A stretch of DNA of 64,000 nt, taken from assembly GCA_015680685.1 (NCBI GenBank), contig MNCI01002869.1, positions 427,326 to 491,325 of the forward strand, in the 5' to 3' direction. Under the pieces are notes generated by a model, which saw nothing but the letters and a program-made list of their open reading frames with translations, ran no database searches and had not been told where the DNA came from. The position numbers and the translations under genes are program-made. Numbering within the stretch: position 1 is the stretch's first letter; each line of letters begins with the position of its first letter. This DNA is from Gnetum montanum (taxonomy: Eukaryota; Streptophyta; Gnetopsida; Gnetales; Gnetaceae). Positions 47,029 to 57,925 of the stretch are shown here, one piece after another.

Positions 47029-47796
47029 TGATGAGCCGTGGTATCGCGTATGCAATATCGCAGCCTACTGTTGTGCCTATAAATAAGAGGAAGCTTTTCC
47101 TTGTTTTTCCATCTAGATCTAGACCCTTAGCCAAACTATAGCAGTTTTACCATTCCAGAGTTAGAATAATTTCCATGTGCCTATAGTAGGAGTCTCAAAG
47201 TGAATGGATCTTTATTCAAGCAATTTGTACCTGAGCACACAATTGTGTACAATAATAAAGATGAAATTTCTTATAAACCTTGCAGCATATGGACTAAGCT
47301 AAATAGGAATTTAATTATCGTTAAATGTTTAAATTCTTTCTTAGATACTTAATCTCTCTCAACCCTTAACTCTCCTAGTTAAGTGCATTCAGTACGACCA
47401 CTTCGAGCATGTGTGTTACGCTTGGTAACCCAGTAATGAATAGCATTTGGTAATCCCAGTAGCATTGCACTAGTCCAGGGTGTGTACAAAAAGTGGGAAT
47501 GGATACTGATGCTAGGATGATTAAAGCTTAGTTAGTGAAAGTTAGTTACTTAGTCTCTTCACCCTTTCCCCTCTTTGCATAGGCGATAAAATGATAAAAG
47601 ACATAAAAATCATGTACCTCAAGCTCACTTAACCATACAATCATGACAAATACCAGTAAGCTTTGGAAGAAAATGATTAATTAACCTTAAGTGTTCCATA
47701 AGGTGTGTAAGCACTTAGTCCTTGAAGTTTGACCAGATCGTGCATGTAACACTCATATTTGTATGGTTGAGTGTAGAAGTACCTTGCCACTCATCA
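47029..47796 (+). repeat. 5' LTR of element B
   Basis: It starts TGATGAGCC and ends CCACTCATCA. TATAAATA is at 47078, the R motif at 47175-47194 and AATAAA at 47254. Compared with the 3' LTR it lacks about 48 bases between GATATC-type repeats near its start. Elsewhere most differences from the 3' LTR are C/T or G/A. Confidence 0.9.
47210..47260 (+). promoter_or_regulatory. Poly(A)-signal stem, 5' LTR of B
   Basis: CTTTATT (47210-47216) and AATAAAG (47254-47260) form the outer arms. Inside is a perfect 12-base palindrome ACACAATTGTGT (47237-47248). This is the clearest example of the structure. Confidence 0.6.
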
Positions 47797-47797
47797 T

Positions 47798-47815
47798 TAG
47801 CACCGTTGTTGGGAA
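47798..47815 (+). promoter_or_regulatory. Primer-binding site of element B (tRNA-Asp type)
   Basis: TAGCACCGTTGTTGGGAA, one base after the LTR. It differs from the site of C at a few positions. Confidence 0.7.
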
Positions 47816-47941
47816 CTTAGTTGTTTGTGCGCTACGTAGAATATAGGAAATCATTCACATCATTGGGAGCTAAAATGAACCCTTAGGATTAATCAAGAGA
47901 AAAATAACATAACGGTAAACAACACACCGTACAAGACTAAA

Positions 47942-48710
47942 ATGTCTTCTTATTCGAACAAAAGCACTTCACTGCCTAGGACCAACACTAGAGACAGTCA
48001 ACTAAGGTAGATCAAATGTGAGACTCCTTAGATACTAGATATGAAACTATCCTTAAAATCGTAGAGGAGTCTAAGGAGCGAAGTAGTGACTATGATAAAA
48101 AGAGAAAGAGTGACTTAGACCATGCACGTAATAAAGGTAAGAGTAAAATGGCTATCACTAAAGAAGTTGTGGATTCTAATATGGACAATGATGGTGGATG
48201 TGAAATATTCCAGTATGATCATCCTAAAGGATGTTGCCCAATAATCTCACATCAGCAAGAGTCCGGGATGTATGCACTCAACCCAAGACTTAACAAACGA
48301 CAAGCACCCTGAAGGTTACCTTATCCCCAAGGTAACCCAAGGTAGTTACACCAAACCTTAACGTGTTATCCAAGTGGAACTCCACTACAACCTATTAAGC
48401 AACACCAGAAGTGGCAATACCCACAGCCATGGGGGATGCCACTGCCAAGGAAACAATACCCTACCGACAACCAGATCCATATGGCTATTACGTGCAATAG
48501 CCAATCTATCCAAGTAACTCTATCGATCACATAACCCCACATAACCCCACAACCACACTACCAAGCTCAAGAGTATTATAGGACTCCTTCTCCTAGGGGA
48601 GACACATCACATACATACCATCCTCCAAATCCATCCGCATCTCTTACACCGATAGCTCCATTACCACCTACTCCAGCAATGCAAGGGGAACTCCCCACTC
48701 AACCATAGCA
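47942..48710 (+). pseudogene. gag of element B with large internal deletion
   Basis: The frame starts MSSYSNKSTSLPRTNTRDSQ and within about 25 codons jumps to the C-terminal part of Gag (ETILKIVEESKE-like, 48040-48090), which in copy C lies about 1.6 kb from the start. The HPDEY, core and LRHETRRTLGTYAQGRL segments are gone. The motif CEIFQYDHPKGCCPIISH (48199-48250) and the Pro/Tyr/Gln-rich tail ending AMQGELPTQP (about 48705) remain. Confidence 0.7.
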
Positions 48711-48939
48711 ACGTAATGCTATGAGAGCTATAAATCTCCAACGCACTATTGGTTCTGAAAATCATACAAAGAGAAGACATTTTTTCAGAACCAACAGTCC
48801 AAACAAGCTCTCACAACTACAAGCGGTTGAGCCTCTAAACGCCTCTCCATCAAATAAGACTTCGGAGCTCCCTTTAAACTAGAAATAGAGCTCAACATAC
48901 ATGGTTATGTTAACACATACTTTCATTGACTAGATAAAA

Positions 48940-49497
48940 GTGGTACACCTACCCAGGAAATTCTCTAACCCCGAAAGTCCCTTAATCTACCTCCAAGTCT
49001 CTGGGAATGAACCACGTAAAGCACTTCTTGACTCAAGTTCCAGAGTCAACTTAATATCACAAGAAATGTATAAATCCTAGAACCTACCTCCACTAAAGAA
49101 GAGAAATATTTTCTTAGAGTTGGCTGACTAGTCCATCACCGTTCCTTTGGGATTGGTGGAGGACATCGTTACGACTATGTGTGGTTGGTCATACCCAGGT
49201 GATTTCCTAGTGATCCAAGTAAACAATGACAGAGGGTACTTTCCAATAATAATGGGAAGGGCATGGATAATCACCATCAATGCATGCTTAGGAATCCATG
49301 ATCTTTCCCTAGAAATATCTAAGGAAAACACTTATAGGAAGATCGAGAAGAAGAAAGTTCCATGCGTCACATACAATGATACAGAGGGTGATGGCGTACA
49401 GGAATGTTTAGCATTGCCTGCATGCAACCAGTGTGTCCAAGAAGTTAACATACAAAATTTTCTATATGTAGCAACCACACAACAATAGAACACCTAG
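48940..49497 (+). pseudogene. Aspartic protease and linker of element B
   Basis: RKFSNPESPLIYLQVSGNEP leads to KALLDSSSRVNLISQEMYKS, with D-S-S in place of the D-S-G active site, and a TAG for Trp (YKS*NLPP). The open stretch 49147-49488 has GLVEDIVTTMCGWSYPGDF, FPIIMGRAWIITINACLGIH and SLEISKENTYRK. TAG at 49495-49497 replaces the Gln kept in F and D. Confidence 0.7.
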
Positions 49498-49711
49498 TGG
49501 TTGATAGCTAATAAGGAGAGCAACTCACCAACATGCATGGAACTAACTGGGGGAACAACTTGTGCTCACGTCGAAAGCATAGATACATTGGAGCGAGAGT
49601 GGCGCCAACTTCCAACCCTTAACCTGAAAACATCAATTGGGAGAATTTGGACACTTCTAAAAAATTCAAACAAGCACTCATTCTTTTAGATCTCTCCATT
49701 TCAATTCAGTC
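49498..49711 (+). pseudogene. Linker remnant and pol deletion junction of element B
   Basis: WLIANKESNSPTCMELTGG and CAHVESIDTLEREWRQL match the linker, as does the start of 'INWEKLEIL...'. After about 49665 the sequence jumps to 'agatctctccatttcaattcag', which in A and F lies at the end of pol. RT, RNase H and integrase are deleted cleanly. Confidence 0.7.
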
Positions 49712-49765
49712 ATGGGGGAGATGGCCACTTATGCTGATCAATCAAGGCCCTCAGTTTTGTTTTAA
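49712..49765 (+). CDS. Small hydrophobic ORF after pol, element B copy (early stop)
   Basis: ATG at 49712 gives MGEMATYADQSRPSVLF and then TAA at 49763-49765. Beyond the stop the frame continues with hydrophobic residues as in A and F. The start agrees with F and G; the stop suggests decay or that the frame is not under constraint. Confidence 0.25.
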   Translation: MGEMATYADQSRPSVLF

Positions 49766-50602
49766 GTTTTTGTTTTACACATTTTTGGTTACACATTTTT
49801 GTTTTACAAATTTCTTTAATTTTCTTATTTTTGTTTTACAACATCGTTCAGACTTTTTTGTTTATTTGTGTGTGTGTGTATTTATCCACTTTGTTAAGTT
49901 TTTCACCCAGTAAGTACTCTTGATGATGGTATGAACTGTATTCTATTGGTTGCTAATATTTTTTTTTTACCTTTAAGTTACAATGTTGATATTATGGTAT
50001 GGTTCTTTTGATATAGTAGGCAATGAGTCCACATCATCCATGCATCCATAAATTTCTATGGTCTCTCTTGGCTTGGAATTGTATAGTCCCTTTCTTCAAA
50101 ATAATAAGAAATATCAACAAATCAGTGACTAGGTATTTCTCAAACTAAGGAAAGACTCAAGGATTGAAAAGGGTGTGACTTCAAGGGGATTTGATGCATT
50201 TGTGTTGGTCATTCTCTTGGGTGCTTGGATGTTTTCTTCTTGATTTTTTCTTACTATTCCGATGTTACTCCATTATTGGAAATCTGAGCCAATAAAAATA
50301 AAAATAATAAGTCTTTGCATGGTGTGGTTCTCACGAAAAACACAAAAATAATGGTGGAAATTCAAAGCACATCCCTTAGAAGAAATAATCACTTGTGCTA
50401 CAAGAACTGGTTATGGGACTAAATAAATATGTTCCCTCTAACTAAGGCCCTTCCTCGCTTCCTACCTTCTTCTTTCTCATTTTTTTCAGAATGGTGGTGA
50501 CTCTTTGATGAAGGCATTCTTGCTACTTCAGGTAGATGGATTGGTCGAATGTATTATTTTGTAAGGAACTCAAGGATAAGTTTTTATTCAATCATGGGGG
50601 TA
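49766..50602 (+). repeat. 3' non-coding region of element B
   Basis: It carries the shared blocks 'gtgtgacttcaaggggattt', 'tctttgcatggtgtggttctcac', 'attcaaagcacatcccttaga' and 'gctacaagaactggttatgggac'. It is shorter than in A. It ends with 'ttcaatcatgggggta' just before the 3' LTR; CATGGGGGTA (50593-50602) is the probable polypurine tract. Confidence 0.7.
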
Positions 50603-51376
50603 TGATGAGCCACGATATTATGTATGCGATATTACATTCGCGATATCACGTCGTCCCTTACGATATCATGTATGCGATATCGCAGCTTGCCATCGTGCCT
50701 ATAAATAAGAGGTGGCTTTCCCTTGTTTTCCCATCTAGATCTAGACCCTTAGCCAAACTATAGNNNNNNNNNNNNNNNNNNNNNNNNNNNNNNNNNNNNN
50801 NNNNNNNNNNNNNNNNNNNNNNNNNNNNNNNNNNNNNNNNNNNNNNNNNNNNNNNNNNNNNNNNNNNNNNNNNNNNNNNNNNNNNNNNNNNNNTTTAATT
50901 ATTGTTAAATGTTTAAATGCTTTCTTAGATACTTAATCTCTCTCAACCCTTAACTCTCCTAGTTAAGTGCATTTAGTATGACTGCTTCGAGCACGTGTGC
51001 TATGCTTGGTAACCCAGTAATGAATAGTGTTTGGTAATCCCAATAGTGTTGCACTAGTTCAAGGTGTGTATGGCAAGTGGAAAAGGATACTGATGCTAGG
51101 ATGATTAAAGCTTAGTTAGTGAAATTTAGTTACTTAGTCTCTTCACCCTTTCCCCTCTTAGCATAGGCGATAAAAAGATAAAAGACATAAAAATCATGTA
51201 CCTCAAGCTTACTTAACCATACAACTGTGACACATACAAGCTTGGGAAGAGAATGATTGATTAACCTTAAGTGTTTCATAAGGTGTGTAAGCACTTAGTC
51301 CTTGGAGTTTGATAGGATCATTTGTGTAATGCTCGTATTCGTATGGTTGAGTGTAGGGATACCTCGTCACTCATCA
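50603..51376 (+). repeat. 3' LTR of element B (contains assembly gap)
   Basis: It starts TGATGAGCCACGATATTATG and ends GTCACTCATCA. The tip carries five GATATC/GATATT words. The middle is masked by an N run. The right half aligns base by base with 47310-47796. Confidence 0.85.
50764..50893. other. Assembly gap of 130 N
   Basis: The corresponding stretch of the 5' LTR of B (47142-47309) is 168 bases, so the true gap content is probably R-region LTR sequence with the R motif and poly(A) stem, and its size is probably underestimated. Confidence 0.9.
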
Positions 51377-51580
51377 AAGATAAAAATCATAAAAATCATA
51401 TACCTCAAGTTTACTTAACCATACAATCGTGCCATATGAGTAAGATTGGGAAGACAATGATCACCTAACCCATCCTTATTCTGTGAAGGTGCATAAGCAC
51501 TTAGTCCTTGGATTTTGACTAAATCGCACATAACACTCGTATTCGTATGGTTGAGCATAGGGGTACCTCACCACTCATCA
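51377..51580 (+). repeat. 5' LTR of element A, right part
   Basis: It resumes with the AAGAT target duplicate and 'aaaaatcatatacctcaagtttacttaaccatac', matching 60480-60676, and ends CACTCATCA. Confidence 0.9.
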
Positions 51581-51581
51581 T

Positions 51582-51599
51582 TGGCATTGTTTCTTGGGA
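51582..51599 (+). promoter_or_regulatory. Primer-binding site of element A (tRNA-Asp type)
   Basis: TGGCATTGTTTCTTGGGA, one base after the LTR end. It keeps the TGGC start and GGGA end of the site seen intact in C. Confidence 0.7.
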
Positions 51600-51725
51600 C
51601 TTTGTTGTTTGTGCGCTAATTAGAATTTAGGAATCTTCCCATCATTGGAACAAACCCTTAGGGTTGGTTATCTTAAAATTATTAGAAAAGAAGAGAGAAA
51701 AGTAACACACACTGAAGAATTAATC

Positions 51726-54060
51726 ATGTCTCTTTCTTATGAGAGTGTTTCACCACCTAGGTTTGACACAATGAACAATCGGAGGCATGGTACACATGAT
51801 GACCCACCAGTGTCCCAATAGTTTTGTGTGGTATACGTTAATCCTAATGAGTATATACCAAACTTTATCTTTATCCTCCACCAGGATGAACAACTGCATT
51901 GGCATGATTTAGAAGGTAACATAGTGTTACCTCTCAATCATTCAATCCCAAGCATGCTTCTTCATGCTCTCACACAAATTGGTATGCAACACTTACAGGC
52001 AGAGTACGTTGTGCATGAATACAACTCAAGAGAGTATTGACCCACAGAGGCACAACATCAATGGGACTTACAATAGGAGAGACATCATAAATCTATAAAC
52101 AGGAAGTGGTCTCAGGACGTCCCGTATGTCCTAAGTGAAAATGAGGGTGGTGAACCTGCCTTAGGAGGTCTTCCACAAAATGATATTCCTCCCATTAACT
52201 TCAGTCAAGGGGTTATGTATTAGAATCTTCACTCAACTATCCATAACCTAGAGTCTAGTACCAACAAACACAAAGGGTCTGAAAAAGGAATATGAACACA
52301 TGACAAAGATGGACATTCTAATTGTAACTACGATCAAGACCACAACCACCGAAGAGAAGGTAGCAGGCACCATCATGGTGACAATCCTCCTTCCTTTTCA
52401 CCTTCATCATCTCCTTCCCCCTCTCCTTCAAGATTAGAATGTGGTTGCAGAAGGAAAGACATTGAGGATAACAATAGGAAAAATAGGAATAATAGACAAA
52501 ATAGTCGAGAAAGGGGATGAGGGCATTCTAAAGCAACACATTATGAAATGAGGGAGAGTAGGGAACAACATAGGCATCATAGACACCATAGAGAATACGA
52601 TCACAATGAACCCCTACTCACTACCCAAAGTATGCTAGATATAATTGAGGTTGTTAGAATCCCAACAAGGCACCAAAAAGATAGTAGGATCAAAATATTG
52701 GACATGAACAGTATCCCACGATTTGAAGGGGGATACAACATTGATCCTCAAAATCATTTGCAAGCATTTCACGATGCATGTGCCTTACAAAACATAGAAA
52801 ATGAGTGGAAAAAAATCAAGTTATTTCCATGGACACTGATCAAGAAAGCAGAAAGCTAGTACCAGTTCTTAGAATAGAAACTCAATTTTCCAATGGAGTA
52901 CCATGTTAGAACTATTCAATGATAAGTATCAAACGTAATCCTAAGTGTCCAACCAGTGAAAGAAAATCCAAGGATGGAAAAAATGAGGACATGAACCCTT
53001 GGATGCTACCATGGGCCAATATTATGCATTAGTACATTGTTGCCTTGGACATGGTTACTCACAGAGGGAACAACTCCACCATCTCATAGATGGGCTTAGG
53101 CATGAAACACGAAGAACCCTTGGGACTTATGCCCAAGGGAGACTATCCAAGCTTAGAGTCCATCAAGTACAAAGATTGTTGGAGCAAGTTGCCAAGGAGG
53201 AAGAAGAGAAGGAAATGAGAGAGTGTGGAGGAATATAACAAAGATCCTTCCCTCTAAAAGAAGGGAGTTAGATTTTGTGAGGATGATGAAGAGTTGTCAC
53301 TTGAAGAGATGGTGAATAGAAAAACCTTACCCATTCAAAAACTTGCATCAAAATTATCAGCAAAGGTGAACCAAATGTGGAACTCCCTAGATAATAAATT
53401 TTAAACCATTCTCAAAATAGTAGAGGAGTCTAGGGAACTAGGTAGTGACCCAGAAAGGAGAAAAAAAAAGAAACTAAATATGCACGTAACAAAGGTAAGG
53501 GCAAAGTTACCATTGCTGAAGAGGTTGTGGATTTGGATACAGAAAATGATGGTGAATATGAGATATGTCAATATGACCATCCTAAGGGATGTTGCCCAAA
53601 AATTTCACATTTGCAAGAGTCTAGGGTGTACGCACTAAACCCACAATTAAACATATGACAAACACCCCGAAGGTTACCTTATCCTCAAGGTAGCCCAAGA
53701 CAATTCCACCAACCCTTGACGTATTATCCAAGTGGAACTCCACCACAACCAAATGAACAGTATCAATAGTGGCAACACCCACAATCATGGGGAATGCCAC
53801 CACCACATCAATAGTACCCTTATCATTAACTTGACCCGTATGGATACTACATGCAGCAACCAATTTCTCCACCTAACTCTACTAGTCATGTTACTTCTCA
53901 GTCTTACTACCAAACCCATGAGTACTATAGAACTCCTTCTCCTAGGGGAGAGGTTTCACAAATGTACTATCCTTCTCATCCAACTACACCTCCTCCACCC
54001 TTAGCTGCATTACCACCTGCTCTAGCTATGCAGGGTGAGCTCCCTGCCCAACCGCAGTAA
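51726..54060 (+). pseudogene. gag of element A
   Basis: The frame starts MSLSYESVSPPRFD, then FIFILHQDEQLHWHDLEGN, IVLPLNHSIPSMLLHALTQI, a His/Ser-rich linker, and the Gag core IKILDMNSIPRFEGGYNIDP with LQAFHDACALQNIENEWKK (52690-52810) and LFPWTLIKKAES, where TAG takes the place of Trp. Then ATMGQYYALVHCCLGHGYS, LRHETRRTLGTYAQGRLSKL (53095-53150), the motif YEICQYDHPKGCCP (about 53557-53600; first Cys is Tyr) and a Pro/Tyr/Gln-rich tail ending LPAQPQ. At least six stops or shifts break the frame. Confidence 0.75.
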
Positions 54061-54299
54061 TGTAATGCTACAAGGGCTGTCAACCCTCAACCTACTATTG
54101 GTTTAGACAATCACATAAAGAAGAGACCTTTCTTTAGAATAAATATTCCAACCAATTCCTTGCAACCACAAGTGGTAAATTCTCCAAACGCCTCACCACC
54201 ATTCGAATATTTGGAGCTTCTTTTGAACCAAAGACTGCACTTAATGCACACGTTCAGGTTAACTCATGCAATTACTAATTGAATTAATGTTGGTCATCT

Positions 54300-54862
54300 T
54301 CCTAGGAAATTCTCTAATCCTGGAAGTCCTCTTATATATTTGCAAATCGCTGGGAACGAACCTTGTAAAGCTCTTTTGGATTCAGGTTCTATTGTTAACT
54401 TAATCTCTCAAGAAATGTACAAAGCCTAGAACCTACCTCCACTAAAAAATAATAACATATGTTATAGAGTTGGCCAATTAGTCCATCACTGTCCCATTAG
54501 GATTAGTGGAGGACACTATCACCATTGTTTGTGGGTGGTCATATCCAACCTATTTCCTAGTGATTCAAGTCAACAACTATAAGGGGGCCTTCCCAATCAT
54601 AATGGGAAGAGCATGGCTAAGCACAATTGATGTGTGCCTATAAATACATGATCATTCCCTAAAAATATCAAAGAAAAATACATTTGGAAAGATCAAGAAG
54701 AAGAAATTTTCATGCATCGCATACAGTGACACAAGCTGTACTTGTGTGTAGAAGTCCTAGTCTGTACAATGTTTAACATTGTCTGCATGCAACCAGTGTG
54801 CACCAATAACTAACATAAAAAGATGCTTATATGCAGTAGCCACAAGACAGGAAGGCACCTAG
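54300..54862 (+). pseudogene. Aspartic protease of element A
   Basis: LPRKFSNPGSPLIYLQIAGN precedes CKALLDSGSIVNLISQEMYK, where the active-site D-S-G is intact (about 54378-54390). TAG replaces Trp in YKA*NLPP. After a frame shift come FPIIMGRAWLSTIDVCL and GKIKKKKFSCIAYSDT. TAG at 54860-54862 replaces the Gln of F and D. Confidence 0.7.
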
Positions 54863-55155
54863 TGGCTGATACCTAACTAAGAAAACGATTTAGCTATATG
54901 CATGGAACCAACTAAGAGCTTGACTTGCACCTACATTGATAACATAGATATATTAGAGTAAGTCCATTGCCAACTTACAAGTCCTAACATCAAAAATATC
55001 AACTAGGAAAAGTTAGAAATCCTTGATGAGTTCAAGAAAAAGCCCCTTGAGTTAAAATCGTTGCCCACCGGTATGGAGTATGCATTTCTCAAAAATGGAA
55101 AATCAGTAATCATTAATGCTAAGATTTCTTCTCAACAAAAAGAAAGATTGCTAAA
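54863..55155 (+). pseudogene. Protease-RT linker of element A
   Basis: Words TCTYIDNIDILE, EKLEILDEFKKKPLELKSLP and TGMEYAFLKNGKSVIINAKI match F and D. Two or three stops. Confidence 0.6.
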
Positions 55156-55930
55156 ATGGTAAACAAATGGTCAAAATCCTTTGCTTGGTCATATCCCAAA
55201 TTAACTAGAATAGATCCTAAACATAGAATTTACACTGACCCCTCCATGAAACCTCAACAACAACCACAAAGGCAACTGAACCCAAAGCTTAAGCAAGTGG
55301 TTAAAGAAGAAATTAAACAACTTTTACAAGCTAGGTTCATCTATCCCATTGCTGATAGTAAATGGGTTAGTCCATTAGTCATTGTGCCCAAAAAGCGAGG
55401 TAAATGGAGGCTGTGTATAGACTTTAGGCTACTAAACATGACAACATTTAAAGACCACTTCCCATTGCCATTCATTGACCAAGTCTTAGATACCATTGCA
55501 AGGCATTGCTACTACAATTTTCTAGATGTCTATAGTGGATATAATCAAATTCAAATAGCACCATAAGACTAAGACAAAACTACGTTCACAAGTCCTTGGG
55601 GGACATTTGCATATAAGCAAATGTTTTTTGGCTTGTGCAATGCCCTAGCAACATTTCAACGTTTGGTTCTAAGTATCTTTTAGCAACAAATAGGAAATGG
55701 TTTGGAGGTCTTTATGGACAATTTGTCCACCTATGGAGCAAACTTCGAACAAGCATTGGACTGATTAGATTAAGTACTGAAACGATGTGTAGAAACCAAC
55801 TTAAGGCTCAACTAGAAAAAAATCCATTTAATGGTCCAAGAAGACGTTTCACAAAAAAGGATAGAAGTAGATCCTAAAAAGATCAAGGTCATCCAAGAAA
55901 TCACTCAGCAACCTAAAACTATAAAAGAAA
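55156..55930 (+). pseudogene. Reverse transcriptase of element A
   Basis: The open stretch 55156-55566 encodes KQVVKEEIKQLLQARFIYPI, SKWVSPLVIVPKKRGKWRLC, IDFRLLNM, FKDHFPLPFIDQVLDTIARH and YYNFLDVYSGYNQIQIAP. Then KTTFTSPWGTFAYKQM, FFGLCNALATFQRLVLSIF and EVFMDNLSTYG. The catalytic motif is M-D-N where M-D-D is expected, a single G-to-A change that would end polymerase activity. Stops follow QIAP and SIF. Confidence 0.8.
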
Positions 55931-56520
55931 TATGATCAATCCTTGGACATATTGGCTATTATAGATACTTCATTGAGAAATTTTTAAGGATTGCGAAACC
56001 TTTGGTAGAACTAACGAAGAAGGAAGTACCTTTTGAATGGACCAAGGAATGTGAACTAGCCTTCCAAACCTTAAAATAGAAGCTTGTAGAAACACTTATT
56101 CTACAAGCCCTTGACTGGTCCAAACCATTCCACATAATGACTAACGTGTCCAACTTTGCCTTAGGAGCCATACTTACATAGTTAGATGACCAAAAACAAC
56201 CCTATTACATCCACTGTGAAAGTCGGAGTATTGCTGGTGCACAAATAAATTACACCACAATAGAAAAAGAGTTAATGGATGTGGTGTTTACACTAGAAAA
56301 ATTTAGGCACTATGTATTAGGCTATAAGATATTTGTACATACGGATCATAGCGAAATTCGGTTCCTAATGAATAAACCAATGGTAAGCCCTTGCATCATA
56401 CGATGGCTTCTGATCTTACAAGAGTTTGATCTTATGATGATCAATTGTAAAGGCATTGAGAATGTTGTTGCTGATCATTTATCTCGGTTGCAATGGGACA
56501 ACAAAGGGGATGAATATCCA
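55931..56520 (+). pseudogene. RNase H region of element A
   Basis: SILGHIGYYRYFIEKFLRIA, PFEWTKECELAFQTLK, then the RNase H domain: PFHIMTNVSNFALGAILT (Asn at the first acidic position), GAQINYTTIEKELMDVVFTL with the conserved Glu, LEKFRHYVLGYKIFVHTDHS and CKGIENVVADHLSRL with the terminal Asp/His. The stretch 56275-56664 is open. RNase H would remove the RNA strand from the RNA-DNA hybrid. Confidence 0.75.
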
Positions 56521-56679
56521 ATTTTTGACCATTTCCCTAATGAACTCCTCTTTGCAGGTGTGATAAACAATCACTTACCCACTAATACAAATTGGTATAG
56601 TAGCATTCTCACTTATCTGCTTACACAAGAAACACCACATGGGTTAGACGTTAAAAAGAAATAATAGTTTCTTCATCAA

Positions 56680-57860
56680 GCCAAATATTTCATGGAAATC
56701 AATGGACACCTTTAGAAGGTATGTCTCAATGGCTTGGTTCAATGGTGTGTTCCTGATGTAGATTAATTACGAGTTCTCCAAGATGCTCATGAGGGCCCTT
56801 GTGGGGGTCATTACGTTGGGAGACAAATAGCCATAAAAATATTGCTTGTAGGATATTATTGGCCTACATTGTTTTGGGATGCTCATCATTTCATCCAATC
56901 TTGTAAGCACTGCAAACATGATGAGGGAATGACTACTAGAATGGAGGATCCACAATAATGGATTCAACCTTTAGAACCCTTTGACATATGGAGTATTAAT
57001 TTCATGGTTTCTATTACACCAATGTCTAATGGAAAGGTCTACATTGTTGTTGTTGTTGACTATTTTACAAAATTGGCAAAAGCAGCCACTGTTATGGACT
57101 ATACATCATCTACCACTACATGATTTTCTCAACAAAAAATCATAAATAGGATTGGCATGCCTCGTGCACTTATTTCTGACAATGGTACACACTTTACAGG
57201 TTCAAATTTTTAAAAGTTAATGCAACGCTTAGGAGTTGAGCACAAACTGACTACACCATATCATCCTCAAGTGAATGGTCAAGTCAAGGTCACCAATAGG
57301 GAGATCAAAAAAATATTGACATGAACCATTAGCAAGTATAGGTGAGACTAGAGCACCAAACTAAATGATGCTCTCTGGGCATACCGCTCCACATGGGAAC
57401 TCCCTATAGGATACTCTCCCTATGAGTTAGTGTACAATAAAATTCCAACACTTCCTATTCAAGTTGAGATCCACACACTATCCACGACATGTGACCTTAA
57501 CCTTGACCTCAATCTAGCACAAAAAGAATGGTTAATGAACCTTAACTTTCTAGATGAGAATCGACTAGCCACCCTATCATCCAATGAACTACACAAGGCC
57601 TTTAACAAACAACATCATGACCTAAGGATTAGGAAAGTCAAATACCAACTAGGGGATAAGGTTTTTTATTGGAATCCCACACATGTACCATAATAAACTA
57701 AATTTCAAATGATGTGGAAAGGACCTTATATCATTCATGAAACGTTTCCTTCAGGGGCCATGATGATCTACAAACCTAAAAGCCCAAATAAGAAGTTATT
57801 GGTCAATATCCAGCAAACCAAACCCTTCCATGAGCCTAAAATAGCCAGTACTAATGCTAC
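56680..57860 (+). pseudogene. Integrase of element A
   Basis: The zinc finger is HEGPCGGHYVGRQ...SCKHCK (56786-56915). In the core, FDIWSINFM has Asn at the first DDE Asp, ALISDNGTHFTGS keeps the second, and NGQVKVTNREIKK has Lys at the Glu position; both changes fit single G-to-A substitutions. LWAYRSTWELPIGYSPYELV follows (57378-57430), then a long open C-terminal stretch (57430-57693) and MMWKGPYIIHETFPSGAMMI. The enzyme would be inactive. Confidence 0.8.
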
Positions 57861-57925
57861 CTCTATTGTTGGACAACCTTGCTCATTATTTCAAATCTCC
57901 TCCTTCCAATTCAGTCGTGGGGGAG

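Larger units (their letters stand above)
47029..51376 (+). mobile_element. Element B: internally deleted Athila-type element nested in A
   Basis: It has two LTRs, a PBS, a gag lacking its core, a protease region and a 3' region, but no RT, RNase H or integrase. It sits in the 5' LTR of A, flanked by AACAT (47024-47028) and AAGAT (51377-51381), a 5-base duplication with one difference. The A 3' LTR shows the uninterrupted sequence 'aaaacataaaaagcat'. B therefore inserted after A, and needed enzymes from another copy if it was already deleted. Confidence 0.9.
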
